Shown: positions 53,940-62,806, counted from the stretch's first letter. The stretch is 64,000 nt of DNA from Acidipila sp. EB88 (GCF_003858395.1 NZ_QWEV01000005.1:1798001-1862000); one strand, 5' to 3'. A program made the numbers and translations. The notes: generated by a model from the sequence alone, not told the origin.

Positions 53940-55010
53940 ATGTCGACGACCCAAGCATCGCCACCCACCCCGCCCGAGACAGAAGGGCAACCAGACCGCG
54001 ATCCCGTTCGCGGCCGCCGTCGCCGCTCGGCGCGGCCACCCCGCATTGGCGACTCCGGCGAGTACGACCTGCTCCATGTCATCGAGGACCTCGAAGACGA
54101 GCGCGCCCGCGTAGCCCTGCGGGAAAAGATCTGGATCGCGCTGATCCTGCACTTCGTGCTGTTCCTCTGCATCCTGTTCGCGCCCCGCTACATCCCGCGC
54201 GTCAAGGTGCGCGACAGCACCACCTCGCAGAGCAAAGACAAGATGACCGTCCTGCAGCTGCCGCCGGACGCGCTCAAGAACCTCACCCAGCCCCGGCCCG
54301 CAGCCAAGGCCGCGCCTGCTCCGCGTCCGCAGGCCTCTAAAGCGCCCGCGGCCCCGCCTGCCCCGAAAGCAGCGCCCGCGCCCAAGCCCTTGCCCCCGGC
54401 GCCGCAGCCAAGGCCTGCGCCCACCCCGCCCGCGCCGCAAATGGCCCAGCAGCCCGCGCCCAGACCGGCCCCGGTGCCGCCCGCGCAGAACGCGCAGGTC
54501 GACGCGCCCAGGCCGCAGCCCAGCAAGCCCAACTTCGCCACGCCGCAGTCCGCCGCGGACAACGTGCAGCAGGCTGCCCGCGCCGCCCGTGGCTCCAGCG
54601 GCACCATCACCGATGAAGGCGGCGCTCCCGGCGGACCGCAGTCTGGCCGCGCCGCCGACAAGGGCGCTGTCGACATCCTCTCCGACACCCTCGGCGTTGA
54701 CTTCGGCCCCTACATTCAGCGCGTCATCTACGCCACCAAAAAAGCCTGGTACCCCATCATTCCCGAGGTCGCCCGTCCCCCCATCTCCAAGGAGGGCCGC
54801 GTGCTGATCCGCTTCAAGATCCTCAAGGACGGCTCCATCACCGAGATGAAGCTCGAAGGCCCCTCCGGCACCGTCGCGCTTGACCGCGCCGCATGGGCCG
54901 GCATTGTTGGGGCCGGTCCCTACCCGTTCCTGCCCAAGGAGTTCAAGGGCCCGTTCCTGGAACTCCGCTTCTACTTCATCTACAACGACGCTAACGGAGG
55001 GATCCGCTGA
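53940..55010 (+). CDS. TonB-family energy-transducing protein
   Basis: The 356-residue protein has a cytoplasmic start of about 65 residues, one membrane helix (IWIALILHFVLFLCILFA, about 64-82), a Pro/Ala/Lys-rich periplasmic spacer (about 115-205), and a TonB C-terminal domain (about 255-350; VLIRFKILKDGSITEMKL, SGTVALDRAAWAGI, LELRFYFIYN). It would couple the ExbBD proton motor to outer-membrane receptors; exbB/exbD are not here. The unusually long N-terminal tail contains RGRRRRSARPPR and an acidic helix. The next small gene overlaps its stop (TGATG). Confidence 0.87.
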   Translation: MSTTQASPPTPPETEGQPDRDPVRGRRRRSARPPRIGDSGEYDLLHVIEDLEDERARVALREKIWIALILHFVLFLCILFAPRYIPRVKVRDSTTSQSKDKMTVLQLPPDALKNLTQPRPAAKAAPAPRPQASKAPAAPPAPKAAPAPKPLPPAPQPRPAPTPPAPQMAQQPAPRPAPVPPAQNAQVDAPRPQPSKPNFATPQSAADNVQQAARAARGSSGTITDEGGAPGGPQSGRAADKGAVDILSDTLGVDFGPYIQRVIYATKKAWYPIIPEVARPPISKEGRVLIRFKILKDGSITEMKLEGPSGTVALDRAAWAGIVGAGPYPFLPKEFKGPFLELRFYFIYNDANGGIR

Positions 55011-55210
55011 TGCACCCGCAGCCGTCCCGACAGCCCCTCCACCCCGGCCAGCCTGCCCGGCTGAGCGACCCGGCACGCCAGGCCGAAGCCGTGCTCACCC
55101 AGCGCCGCCAGGCTGTGGGTCTCCTGCTGCTCGCTGCCGCCATCCTCGCCCTGGTGCTCGTGCGCATGCCGCCGCACGTGCTCTTCCCGGCTGGCTGGTG
55201 GCGGTTTTAA
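55010..55210 (+). CDS. Small single-helix membrane protein (66 residues)
   Basis: I do not recognise a family. The ATG overlaps the stop of the TonB-like gene by one base, so it is translationally coupled. A Pro-rich start and a basic stretch (LTQRRQA) precede one membrane helix (VGLLLLAAAILALVLVRM), and the protein ends PAGWWRF. It may assist the TonB protein or simply be a passenger between it and miaA. Confidence 0.6.
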   Translation: MHPQPSRQPLHPGQPARLSDPARQAEAVLTQRRQAVGLLLLAAAILALVLVRMPPHVLFPAGWWRF

Positions 55211-55229
55211 CGCGCGGCAGCCTTCCTCC

Positions 55230-56216
55230 ATGGTTCCTCACACGCTTTTCGGTACTTCAACCCCGCTGCCCCTGCTGGTGATCCTGCTCGGCCCCACCGG
55301 CAGCGGCAAAACCGCTTTGTCCCTCCTGCTCGCCCAACGCTTCGGCGGCGAGGTCCTCTCCTGCGACTCGGTCGCCGTCTACCGCGGCATGGAGATCGGT
55401 ACCGCCAAGCCCTCGGCTGCCGAGCGCTCCGCCGTTCCGCACCACCTGCTTGACCTCGTCGATCCCGACGGCACCATGACCGCCGGCCACTGGGCGCGGG
55501 CCGCCCGCGAGGCCGCCGAAGCCGTGGCCGCCCGTGGCCGCCTGCCCATCGTCTCCGGGGGCACCGGGCTCTATCTCCGCGCGCTTACCGAGGGCCTGGC
55601 CCCCTTGCCGCCTCGCTGCCCGGCCCTGCGCGCCCGGCTTGCTGCCTCTGCCGCCTCGAAGCCCCCGGGTTATCTCCACCGCATCCTCAAACGTGTCGAC
55701 GCCCCCTCCGCGGCGCGCATCCATCCCAACGACACCCCCAAGCTGTCCCGCGCCATTGAAGTGGCGATGGTCGGCCCCGCGCCCATCTCTGCCGCCGGCC
55801 GCTCCCCGCTCGAGGGCTTTCGCCTGCTCCGCATCGGCCTCAACCCCCCGCGCCCTTCGCTGTACCAGCGGCTCAACGAGCGCGCCGCCCACATGTTCGC
55901 AAGTGGCCTGCTGGAAGAGACCCGCACCCTGCAGCGGCGCTACGGTGCCGACACCCCCGCCCTGCAGTCGCTCGGCTACCGCGAGGCCGCCGCGGTGCTG
56001 GCCGGGCAGCTCAGCGAACAGGCAGCCATCGCGGCGGCGCAGCAGGGCCACCGCAACTACAGCAAGCGCCAGCTCACCTGGTTTCGTCGCGAGCCCTCGG
56101 TGCACTGGTTCCAGGGCTTTGGTCATGACCCGGAGATCGCCGCAGGCGCCATCGCGCTGGTCGAGTCCATGCAGGCAACACCGCCGGTACCCGGCACTGG
56201 CGATCCCGCGTCCTGA
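55230..56216 (+). CDS. miaA: tRNA dimethylallyltransferase
   Basis: MiaA adds an isopentenyl group to A37 of tRNAs that read codons starting with U. The P-loop LLGPTGSGKTALS is near residue 19; the substrate motifs SCDSVAVYRGMEIGTAKP and VSGGTGLYLRALTEGL and the C-terminal YSKRQLTWFRRE follow in normal order. The length is 328 residues. It is the last gene of the rightward tonB-like cluster, 19 bases after the small membrane protein gene. Confidence 0.95.
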   Translation: MVPHTLFGTSTPLPLLVILLGPTGSGKTALSLLLAQRFGGEVLSCDSVAVYRGMEIGTAKPSAAERSAVPHHLLDLVDPDGTMTAGHWARAAREAAEAVAARGRLPIVSGGTGLYLRALTEGLAPLPPRCPALRARLAASAASKPPGYLHRILKRVDAPSAARIHPNDTPKLSRAIEVAMVGPAPISAAGRSPLEGFRLLRIGLNPPRPSLYQRLNERAAHMFASGLLEETRTLQRRYGADTPALQSLGYREAAAVLAGQLSEQAAIAAAQQGHRNYSKRQLTWFRREPSVHWFQGFGHDPEIAAGAIALVESMQATPPVPGTGDPAS

Positions 56217-56294
56217 TCCGCAGCGATCAACTTTCGAGCGCTCGCCGCTGACCAGGCGCAATGCGCTAACACCCCGCCTTCGGCGAGCAAACGC

Positions 56295-56325
56295 AGAAAG
56301 GCCGGGCACCGGCCCGGCCTTTTCT
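56295..56325. terminator. Intrinsic terminator between miaA and the Ig-like gene
   Basis: AGAAAGGCCGGGC pairs with GCCCGGCCTTTTCT around a 4-base loop. The right arm runs into TTTTCT, so it terminates miaA; the A-rich left arm could serve the convergent gene. Confidence 0.82.
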
Positions 56326-56347
56326 GCTCCAGCGTGTTGAAAGCCTG

Positions 56348-56893
56348 CTACTGCACTACAAGGCTGATCGTCAGGTCATGCTCACTCACCGACGACCCCA
56401 CGTTGCCATCTACCGCCACGTTGATCGGGTAGGTTCCGGGCAGCGTGCCCGTCGCCACCGAAGGCGCATGCTTCAGGTAGTCATACCGCTGCGAGCAGCC
56501 GCTCAGACCAAGGCCCACGCCGCCCAGCAGCATGGCCACGCCAAGCATCTGCAGGCCCTTGTATCCCTTGCGTCGCCGCCCGGCCAGGCCGAGCAGCACC
56601 AGCGACCCCGGGAAGAGCATCGCCATTGCCAGCGCACTGTGCCGTTCAATCGCCGACGAGGCCGTGCCGGAAGGCGCCTGGGTCGTAATCTCCACTGTGC
56701 TCACAAACGTGCCGTTGGCCGTAAGCGTCTGCTGCGTCGGGTTGAACGCGCAGGTCACCTGCGCCGGCAGGTTGGAGCAGGACAACTCCATCGATCCCGT
56801 GTAGCCGCCGACCGAGGTCACCGTGAGTACGCTGGTGCCGTAAGCTCCCGCAGTCACGGTCAGCGTCGACTGCGACGCCGTCACCGTAAAGTC
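56348..56893 (-). other. C-terminal split-Ig module with internal lipobox (copy B)
   Basis: Residues 165-345. Spacing matches copy A closely: 132 residues from the Ig start to Cys here against 136 there, and 48 residues after Cys against 47. The GTYP strand and the terminal VVQ align with GTYT and VVQ in copy A. The lipobox LSGC is canonical here. Confidence 0.75.
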
Positions 56894-57385
56894 CGGCAGC
56901 TGTGTTGTGGCCGCGGGCGTTGCCACGGCCGTTGCAACAGAAGCCGAGTTGGCAAGGGCCGTTGTCGCTGCGTTGTAGTTGGCCGTGACCGCAAGCTGGC
57001 CGCCGCCGCTGACGCTCTTGGTGGTTGCTGCCGGCAGTTGTGCCACCGTCAGGCTGGCCGTTCCATCCGCCGCCACGATCGCCGAGCCAAGCGACTGGCC
57101 GCTGGCCAGCACAAAGTCCACTGTGCCCGTGGTCACCGGCGTGCCGGTGGAGGTCGCAACCCTAGCCGTGAAGGTCTCGCCGGTGCGAATGCCGGTATCC
57201 ACCGCCGAGGCCACCAGCGTCGTCCGCGTGGGCGCGGCATCCTGTACGCTCTGGGCCTGCGCCGCCGGGTGCGCCAGCAGGGCGCCCGCCAGCATCACAC
57301 ACGCTGTGGCTACATGCCGCGAAGCGCGCAGGGCTGCCGTCAAAGAAGAGAAATCAAGGAACTCGAGAGGGTGCTTCTGCCGCAT
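56348..57385 (-). CDS. Secreted Ig-like protein with split C-terminal module
   Basis: The 345-residue protein starts at 57385 with a long signal peptide (TACVMLAGALLAHPAAQAQ). Residues 50-155 form a bacterial Ig-like (Big_3-type) domain: TRTTLVASAV, TGTVDFVLASGQSLGSAIV, and LAVTANYN. Residues 165-250 are a second Ig-like domain homologous to the last one of the giant protein, followed by a hydrophobic segment (250-269), RRRK (270-273), a second segment (278-296), a perfect lipobox LSGC with Cys297, and a tail ending TISLVVQ. The upstream open frame overlaps purM and is a shadow. Confidence 0.85.
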   Translation of the reverse strand: MRQKHPLEFLDFSSLTAALRASRHVATACVMLAGALLAHPAAQAQSVQDAAPTRTTLVASAVDTGIRTGETFTARVATSTGTPVTTGTVDFVLASGQSLGSAIVAADGTASLTVAQLPAATTKSVSGGGQLAVTANYNAATTALANSASVATAVATPAATTQLPDFTVTASQSTLTVTAGAYGTSVLTVTSVGGYTGSMELSCSNLPAQVTCAFNPTQQTLTANGTFVSTVEITTQAPSGTASSAIERHSALAMAMLFPGSLVLLGLAGRRRKGYKGLQMLGVAMLLGGVGLGLSGCSQRYDYLKHAPSVATGTLPGTYPINVAVDGNVGSSVSEHDLTISLVVQ

Positions 57386-57646
57386 TGTCAGTTCGTTTTC
57401 CTCTGCCCGTTTAGGGGTTTCCGCAACGTGCAGGTGCGGCAGACCATATTGTAGCCGGGCCGGCGTCCATGTGCGCGCAAGCGTGCTTCCCGGCGCGCCT
57501 TCCGCAGGCAGGCCCACGCAAACAGCAGTCTGGTCCCCGCCTGTGACCCTGCGGCAAACAGCACCCCCAACCGCAGGGCCGGAGAGCCCCGTGCCATCTG
57601 CGCGCCCCGATGCTAAACTGGGCTTCTTTTTCCGGAAAGGTTTCGT

Positions 57647-58741
57647 TTGCCCTCTCAACCCGCAAAGTCTGCTCGCAAGCCCATTACCTATGCCTCGGCC
57701 GGGGTCGATATCTCCGCCGGCGACCAGGCCAAGGAGCGCATCAAGGCCCTTGCGAAAGCCACCTTCTCGCGCAGCGTCCTGGGCGGCATCGGCGGCTTCG
57801 GCGGGCTGTTCCAGCTTGACCTCAAGCGCTTCCCCGAGCCCGTCCTGGTCTCCAGCGCCGACGGCGTCGGCACCAAGCTCAAGCTTGCTTTCGAGCTCGG
57901 CATTCACACGACCGTGGGCGCCGACCTGGTCAACCACTGCGTCAACGACATCGCCGTGCAGGGTGCCTCGCCCCTGTTCTTCCTGGACTACCTCGCCACC
58001 GGCCGCCTCGCGCCCAAAGTCATCGAGCAGGTCGTCACCGGCATCGCCAATGCCTGCCAGGAGAACGGTTGCGCCCTGATCGGCGGCGAAACCGCGCAGA
58101 TGCCCGGCTTCTACGCCGACGGCGAGTACGATCTCGCCGGCACCATCATCGGCGCGGTCTCCCGCCCGAAACTGATCACCGGCTCCGGCATCCAGCCCGG
58201 CGATGTGCTCCTCGCGCTGCCCTCCACCGGCCTGCACACCAATGGCTACTCGCTCGCCCGCAAGCTCTTCTTCGAGGTCGCCGGTTACAAGGCCTCGCAG
58301 CGCGTTCCGGCACTCAAGGCAAAGGCCGGTGCCGCGCTCATGGCCACCCATCGCTCCTACCTCAAGCCCATCCAGGCGCTGGCCAAGGCGGGCGTGGTCG
58401 CGGGCATGGCCCACATCACCGGCGGCGGCATCACCGAGAACCTCCCCCGCATCCTGCCCAAGGGCATTGCAGCCGAGGTCCGGCATGGCTCCTGGCCAGT
58501 GCTGCCCATCTTCACCCACCTGCAGCAGCTCGGCTCCGTCGCGGAGGACGAGATGTTTCGCACCTTCAACATGGGTGTCGGCCTCATCTGCGTGGTGCCG
58601 GCCGCCCGTTTGCGCCGCGCGGAGGCTATCCTGGCGAAGCTAGACGAGCCTTACTCCGTGATCGGCGAGGCCATCCGCAGCGACCGCTCCAACGATCGCT
58701 CCGTGGTCTACCGTGCCGCTTCCGGCGAGCCCCGCCCATGA
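57647..58741 (+). CDS. purM: Phosphoribosylformylglycinamidine cyclo-ligase
   Basis: PurM makes AIR in de novo purine synthesis. The 364-residue protein shows YASAGVDISAGD, SADGVGTKLKLAFE, NDIAVQGASPLFFLDYLA, GGETAQMPGFY, and GGGITENLPRILP in normal order. The start is a TTG at 57647 after GGAAAGG; no ATG is available upstream of the conserved region. The stop overlaps the purN ATG (ATGA). Confidence 0.96.
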   Translation: MPSQPAKSARKPITYASAGVDISAGDQAKERIKALAKATFSRSVLGGIGGFGGLFQLDLKRFPEPVLVSSADGVGTKLKLAFELGIHTTVGADLVNHCVNDIAVQGASPLFFLDYLATGRLAPKVIEQVVTGIANACQENGCALIGGETAQMPGFYADGEYDLAGTIIGAVSRPKLITGSGIQPGDVLLALPSTGLHTNGYSLARKLFFEVAGYKASQRVPALKAKAGAALMATHRSYLKPIQALAKAGVVAGMAHITGGGITENLPRILPKGIAAEVRHGSWPVLPIFTHLQQLGSVAEDEMFRTFNMGVGLICVVPAARLRRAEAILAKLDEPYSVIGEAIRSDRSNDRSVVYRAASGEPRP

Positions 58742-59349
58742 TCCCTCGGCACCGCCTCGGCGTGCTGATCTCCGGGCGCGGCTCCAACCTGCTCGCGCTC
58801 GCCGAGGCCATCGATACCGGCGTCATTCCCGACGCTGTCATCTCCCTCGTGCTCTCCAACAAGGAGGACGCACCCGGCCTCGCCCATGCGCGCGCCCTCG
58901 AGATCCCCGCGCTCGCCATCACCGCCCGTGGCCGCTCCCGGGCCGAGCAGGATCGCGAGTTCATCCAGCGGCTCCAGGAGTCCGGCGTCACCCTGGTCTG
59001 CCTCGCCGGTTACATGCGCCTGCTCTCCCCGGAGTTCATCCACGCCTTCCCGCAGGCCATCCTCAACATTCACCCTTCGCTGCTGCCGGCCTTCCCCGGG
59101 CTTGACGCACAGGCGCAGGCGCTACGCTACGGAGTCCGCACCAGCGGGTGCACCGTGCACTTCGTGGATGAGCAGCTCGATCACGGCGTGATTGTCGCGC
59201 AGGGAGCCGTTCCCGTGCTTCCAGGCGATGACGAAGCCAGTCTTTCTGCGCGCATCCTCGCCCAGGAACATCGCCTGTACCCCCAGGCCATCGCCGAGGT
59301 ACTCGCCGGCGGATGGCGCATCGAGGGTCGTCGCCTGGTCTCCCGTTAG
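58738..59349 (+). CDS. purN: Phosphoribosylglycinamide formyltransferase
   Basis: PurN transfers a formyl group from 10-formyl-tetrahydrofolate to GAR. The 203-residue protein has the nucleotide site LISGRGSNLLAL and the catalytic Asn-His in LNIHPSLLPAFPG; the Asp is in HFVDEQLDHG. The ATG overlaps the purM stop, so the two purine genes form a coupled operon. The longer upstream frame is a shadow of purM. Confidence 0.96.
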   Translation: MIPRHRLGVLISGRGSNLLALAEAIDTGVIPDAVISLVLSNKEDAPGLAHARALEIPALAITARGRSRAEQDREFIQRLQESGVTLVCLAGYMRLLSPEFIHAFPQAILNIHPSLLPAFPGLDAQAQALRYGVRTSGCTVHFVDEQLDHGVIVAQGAVPVLPGDDEASLSARILAQEHRLYPQAIAEVLAGGWRIEGRRLVSR

Positions 59350-59351
59350 GC

Positions 59352-59378
59352 GCCCGGTACACCTTCGGGCATTTTCTT
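59352..59378 (+). terminator. Intrinsic terminator after purN
   Basis: GCCCG at 59352 pairs with CGGGC at 59366-59370 and is followed by ATTTTCTT, 3 bases after the purN stop codon. Confidence 0.6.
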
Positions 59379-59517
59379 CCATGCGGCCAACGCAGAATCC
59401 GCACCTTTCGGCCTTGCCGCGCGTCTGAGAGTTGAAAGCTTCATCGATTTCCGAGCAAGACCCCACAGTTGCATGCTTTGTGAGTTAGCCCTGCCGCCCG
59501 GCTGCAGGGGGAGGAAT

Positions 59518-60165
59518 ATGCCGCAGACACCGACACAAGCCCGCGGGATCAGCGCCCCGCTACTCGAGATCCTGAAATCTCCGCGCGTTTCGACGCCCAC
59601 CCGCACCGTGCTGCGGCGTCGCCTTGAAGGGCCACCCGCCGACTACAAGCCCACCTGCATCACGCCCGAGGCCTTCCAGATCCTCGAGAGGGTACTGGCA
59701 CGCCTGCTTCCCGAAGACGAAGACGGGGCACCCGGTGCCAACGAACTGTCCCTGGCCGCGCGCCTCGAACAGCAGCGCGCCGCCGGACACGGCAACGGCT
59801 GGCGCTATGCCTCGCTTCCACCCGATGCGCAGGCACTCTCCACAGGCCTGGCCAGGCTCGATGAAAGCGCGCAGCACCGCCACCGCCGCCACTTCGTCGA
59901 CCTCACCGAGGACCGGGCCGACGCCCTGCTCCACCGCGTTCAGAACGGCGAAGAAAAGTGGGAAGGTCTCGACAGCAGCCGCTGGTTCGAGGAAATCCTC
60001 GCCGATGCGACCGAGTTGTACGTCGCGCACCCGGCAACCATGGACGCTATGGGCTTCGACGGCTTTGCCGACGAACCCGCCGGCTGGCCCGCACACGCCG
60101 GTGGCGGCATCGGCATCAACAACACGGAGGCATGGGAGTTGAAGGGGAAACACCGCAGCAGATGA
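59518..60165 (+). CDS. Gluconate 2-dehydrogenase subunit 3 family protein
   Basis: The 215-residue small subunit goes with membrane or soluble GMC dehydrogenases. ILERVLARLLPEDEDG and a helix set ending in MDAMGFDGFADEPAGWP are typical of the family (PF13618). GGGGGAGGA lies before the ATG at 59518. Unlike many members it has no Tat signal. The stop overlaps the dehydrogenase ATG (ATGA), so subunits are made together. Confidence 0.85.
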   Translation: MPQTPTQARGISAPLLEILKSPRVSTPTRTVLRRRLEGPPADYKPTCITPEAFQILERVLARLLPEDEDGAPGANELSLAARLEQQRAAGHGNGWRYASLPPDAQALSTGLARLDESAQHRHRRHFVDLTEDRADALLHRVQNGEEKWEGLDSSRWFEEILADATELYVAHPATMDAMGFDGFADEPAGWPAHAGGGIGINNTEAWELKGKHRSR

Positions 60166-61790
60166 CACCATTCACAAGCGAAGCCCAGGAGCGTCACACC
60201 GCCGCGCGGAGCACCACCGGCAACCTACCTCGCGATCCCCAGACCCCCATGCAGCGGTACCCGCTCTCCGACACCGTCGATGCCGTCATCATTGGCACCG
60301 GTGCCGGGGGGTCACCTGTGCTTGCACGCCTCGCGCAGGCGGGTCTCAAGGTCGTCGCCATCGAGGCCGGCTCCTTCCTTAACCCCGATGAGTACGCCTC
60401 CGATGAGGTCGCCCAAAAATACCTGTACTGGCTCGACGAACGCCTCACCACCGGCGCTAACCCTGTAGCCTTCGGCAGCAACAACTCCGGCACCGGCGTC
60501 GGCGGCTCCACGCTGCACTGGGGCGCGTACGCTCCCCGTCCTAACTCCCGCGACATGCGCATCAAGGAAGACTTCGGCATCGGCGTCGACTGGCCCCTGG
60601 CCTACGACGACCTGCTGCCGTACTTCGAAGAGGTCGAGCGCTTCATCGGTGTCTCCGGGCCGGAACACTACCCCTGGGAGCCTGGCCGTAAGTACCCGCT
60701 GCCCGCTCTGCCGCTCAACGCCCCTGCGCAGCTCATGCAGCGCGGTTGCGACGCCCTGGGTATCCGGCATTCTCCCGCGCCTATCGCTGCCCTTAGCGCG
60801 GCCTACAGCGGCCCGCATGCCGACTATCCGGAGCGCCACGCCTGCGTTAATCGCGGCTACTGCCACCAGGGCTGCCGCAACGGCGCCAAGGCGTCCATGG
60901 ACGTCACCTACCTGCCGGCCGCCGTCCGTGCCGGCGCCGAGATCCGTGCTGAAGCCTTTGTCACCGACCTCGAGCGCGACGAACAGGGCCTGCTCACCGC
61001 CGTGGTCTACCAGCAGGACGGCCAGGAGCTTCGCCAGCGCACCAAGGCCGTGTTCCTTTGCGCCGGCGCCATCGAGTCCGCGCGACTGCTGCTGCGTCTC
61101 GGCCTGGCCAACTCCTCCGGGCAGGTTGGCCGCAACTTCATGGCGCACCCCTCCACGCAGATCTGGGGCACTTTCAAGGAAGACACCCGCCCCTACAAGG
61201 GCTTTCCTGCGTCCCTCATCACCGAAGACCCCATCCGCCCCAAGGATGCCGATTTCGCCGGTGGTTACCTCATCCAGAGCTACGGCATCATGCCCGTCGC
61301 CTGGGCCGGCTCCGTCTCGCGCGGTCGCGGCCTTTGGGGGGCTGACCTGGTCCGCTACCTGCAAAGTTTCCCCAACATCGCCGGTATGGGCATCTCCGGC
61401 GAGTGCCTGCCCTCCGAGCAGAACTTCGTCGAGCTTTCCGACGAGCTCGACAGCCGCGGTCTGCCCAAGCCCCTGGTGCACTTCACGGCGGGCGAAAACG
61501 AAAACCGGCTCATGGACCACGCCACAAAACTCATGCACCAGATCTGGGAGGCTGCCGGCGGCACCGACCGCTGGACGCTGAACCGCATGGCCCACCAGAT
61601 CGGCACCTGCCGCATGGGCGAAGACCCCGGCAACTCCGTGGTCGACCCCTGGGGTCGCTCGCACGACATCCCCAACCTCTACATCAGCGACAACTCCACC
61701 TTCCCGACCGCCATGCCCGCCAACCCGGCCCTGACCATCATGGCCATCGCACTGCGCACCGCCGACCACTTCCTCGGCCGCTTGTCCTGA
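60162..61790 (+). CDS. GMC-family FAD-dependent dehydrogenase (gluconate/sorbosone dehydrogenase-like)
   Basis: The 542-residue flavoprotein has the FAD-binding VDAVIIGTGAGGSPVLARLA near residue 38, a GVGGSTLHWGAY segment, FLCAGAIESARLLL, and the C-terminal GTCRMGEDP...TFPTAMPANPALTIMA with the catalytic His region. With the upstream subunit 3 gene it forms a two-subunit dehydrogenase acting on a sugar, sugar acid or alcohol. The cytochrome c subunit common to such complexes is not next to it. No signal peptide was seen. Confidence 0.9.
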   Translation: MTPFTSEAQERHTAARSTTGNLPRDPQTPMQRYPLSDTVDAVIIGTGAGGSPVLARLAQAGLKVVAIEAGSFLNPDEYASDEVAQKYLYWLDERLTTGANPVAFGSNNSGTGVGGSTLHWGAYAPRPNSRDMRIKEDFGIGVDWPLAYDDLLPYFEEVERFIGVSGPEHYPWEPGRKYPLPALPLNAPAQLMQRGCDALGIRHSPAPIAALSAAYSGPHADYPERHACVNRGYCHQGCRNGAKASMDVTYLPAAVRAGAEIRAEAFVTDLERDEQGLLTAVVYQQDGQELRQRTKAVFLCAGAIESARLLLRLGLANSSGQVGRNFMAHPSTQIWGTFKEDTRPYKGFPASLITEDPIRPKDADFAGGYLIQSYGIMPVAWAGSVSRGRGLWGADLVRYLQSFPNIAGMGISGECLPSEQNFVELSDELDSRGLPKPLVHFTAGENENRLMDHATKLMHQIWEAAGGTDRWTLNRMAHQIGTCRMGEDPGNSVVDPWGRSHDIPNLYISDNSTFPTAMPANPALTIMAIALRTADHFLGRLS

Positions 61791-61834
61791 ACTCCGCCTC
61801 TTAGACCCTGCAAGGCCGCCAGTTCGCGCGGCGC

Positions 61835-61855
61835 CGGGCTTGTTTCTCGAGCCCG
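61835..61855 (+). terminator. Small hairpin after the GMC dehydrogenase gene
   Basis: CGGGCT pairs with AGCCCG over a 9-base loop, 45 bases after the stop. The stem is short and no T-tract follows. Confidence 0.3.
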
Positions 61856-61998
61856 CGTCACGCGGCCACAGCCTGCTTGCCTGTGCTCCCGGCAAGAGGC
61901 CCCGCGACAGCGCCGCCCAAACATTTCGCAACCAATCCATCCCAATCTTATCCATTCGATAGGCGTCGAACTATGCCGCTGAGAATGAGGAAAAGAAC

Positions 61999-62754
61999 AT
62001 GGGTAAGCTGACAGGCAAGGTTGCAGTAGTGACAGGCGCCTCCAAGGGCATCGGCGCAGGCATCGCAAAGGCTCTCGGTCGCGAAGGGGCAAGCGTCGTC
62101 GTGAACTACGCATCCGATAAGGCCGGCGCCGAGCGTGTGGCGAAGGAGATCGAGGCTGGTGGCGGCAAGGCCATCGTGGTGGGCGCAAGTGTCGCAAAGG
62201 TCGCCGAAATTGACACCCTCTTCGCCGAGGTGAAGAAGCAGTTCGGCACCATCGACATCCTGGTCAACAACGCCGGTGTCTTTGGTCCCACGCCGATCGA
62301 TGCCATCACCGAAGAGGAGTACGACCGCCAGTTCAACACCAACGTCAAGGGTCTCTTGTTCACCACCAAGGCTGCGCTCCCGCTCTTCGGCGAGGCAGGC
62401 GGCTCCATCATCAACATCAGTTCCGTGGTCAGCAAGGGCGTCTTCCCGGGCATCAGCATCTACGCCGGCACCAAGGGCGCGGTTGACACCATTACCGGCA
62501 CGCTCTCCAAGGAGCTCGGTGCCCGCAAGATCCGCGTCAACGCCATCAACCCCGGCCTGATCGTGACCGAGGGCACCAACACGGCAGGCTACACGGGCGA
62601 AAATTCAGAGTTCGAGAAGCTGGTGCTGTCCACGACCCCGCTGGGTCGCCTCGGGCAGACCGACGACGTGGCCGACGTGGCCGTGTTTCTCGCCTCGGAA
62701 GAGTCGCGCTGGGTCAACGGCTCCACGCTGGACGTCGCAGGCGGCAACCGCTAA
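61999..62754 (+). CDS. SDR-family oxidoreductase (FabG-like)
   Basis: The 251-residue classical SDR has TGASKGIGAGIA near residue 13, the NNAG motif near 90, and the catalytic Ser and Tyr-x3-Lys in ISSVVSKGVFPGISIYAGTK. GAGGAAAAG lies upstream of the ATG. The closest named activity would be 3-oxoacyl reductase or glucose 1-dehydrogenase, but it stands alone, away from fatty-acid genes, so the substrate is open. Confidence 0.88.
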   Translation: MGKLTGKVAVVTGASKGIGAGIAKALGREGASVVVNYASDKAGAERVAKEIEAGGGKAIVVGASVAKVAEIDTLFAEVKKQFGTIDILVNNAGVFGPTPIDAITEEEYDRQFNTNVKGLLFTTKAALPLFGEAGGSIINISSVVSKGVFPGISIYAGTKGAVDTITGTLSKELGARKIRVNAINPGLIVTEGTNTAGYTGENSEFEKLVLSTTPLGRLGQTDDVADVAVFLASEESRWVNGSTLDVAGGNR

Positions 62755-62771
62755 CCGCAGCACCTGCCAAA

Positions 62772-62806
62772 CAGAAAAAGCCCCGGCGCGAGCCGGGGCT
62801 TTCTGT
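62772..62806. terminator. Intrinsic terminator between SDR and bactofilin genes
   Basis: CAGAAA and AGCCCCGGC pair with GCCGGGGCT and TTCTG around a GCGA loop. The left arm is A-rich and the right arm ends in TTTCTG, so it fits both convergent genes. Confidence 0.8.

Noticed and set aside
53640..55076. 478-codon minus-strand open frame rich in Gly and Arg
   Set aside because: It is the antisense image of the Pro/Ala-rich TonB-like protein, which explains the composition.
57386..58519. Upstream extension of the Ig-like protein over purM
   Set aside because: The extension is antisense to purM; the signal peptide following 57385 defines the start.
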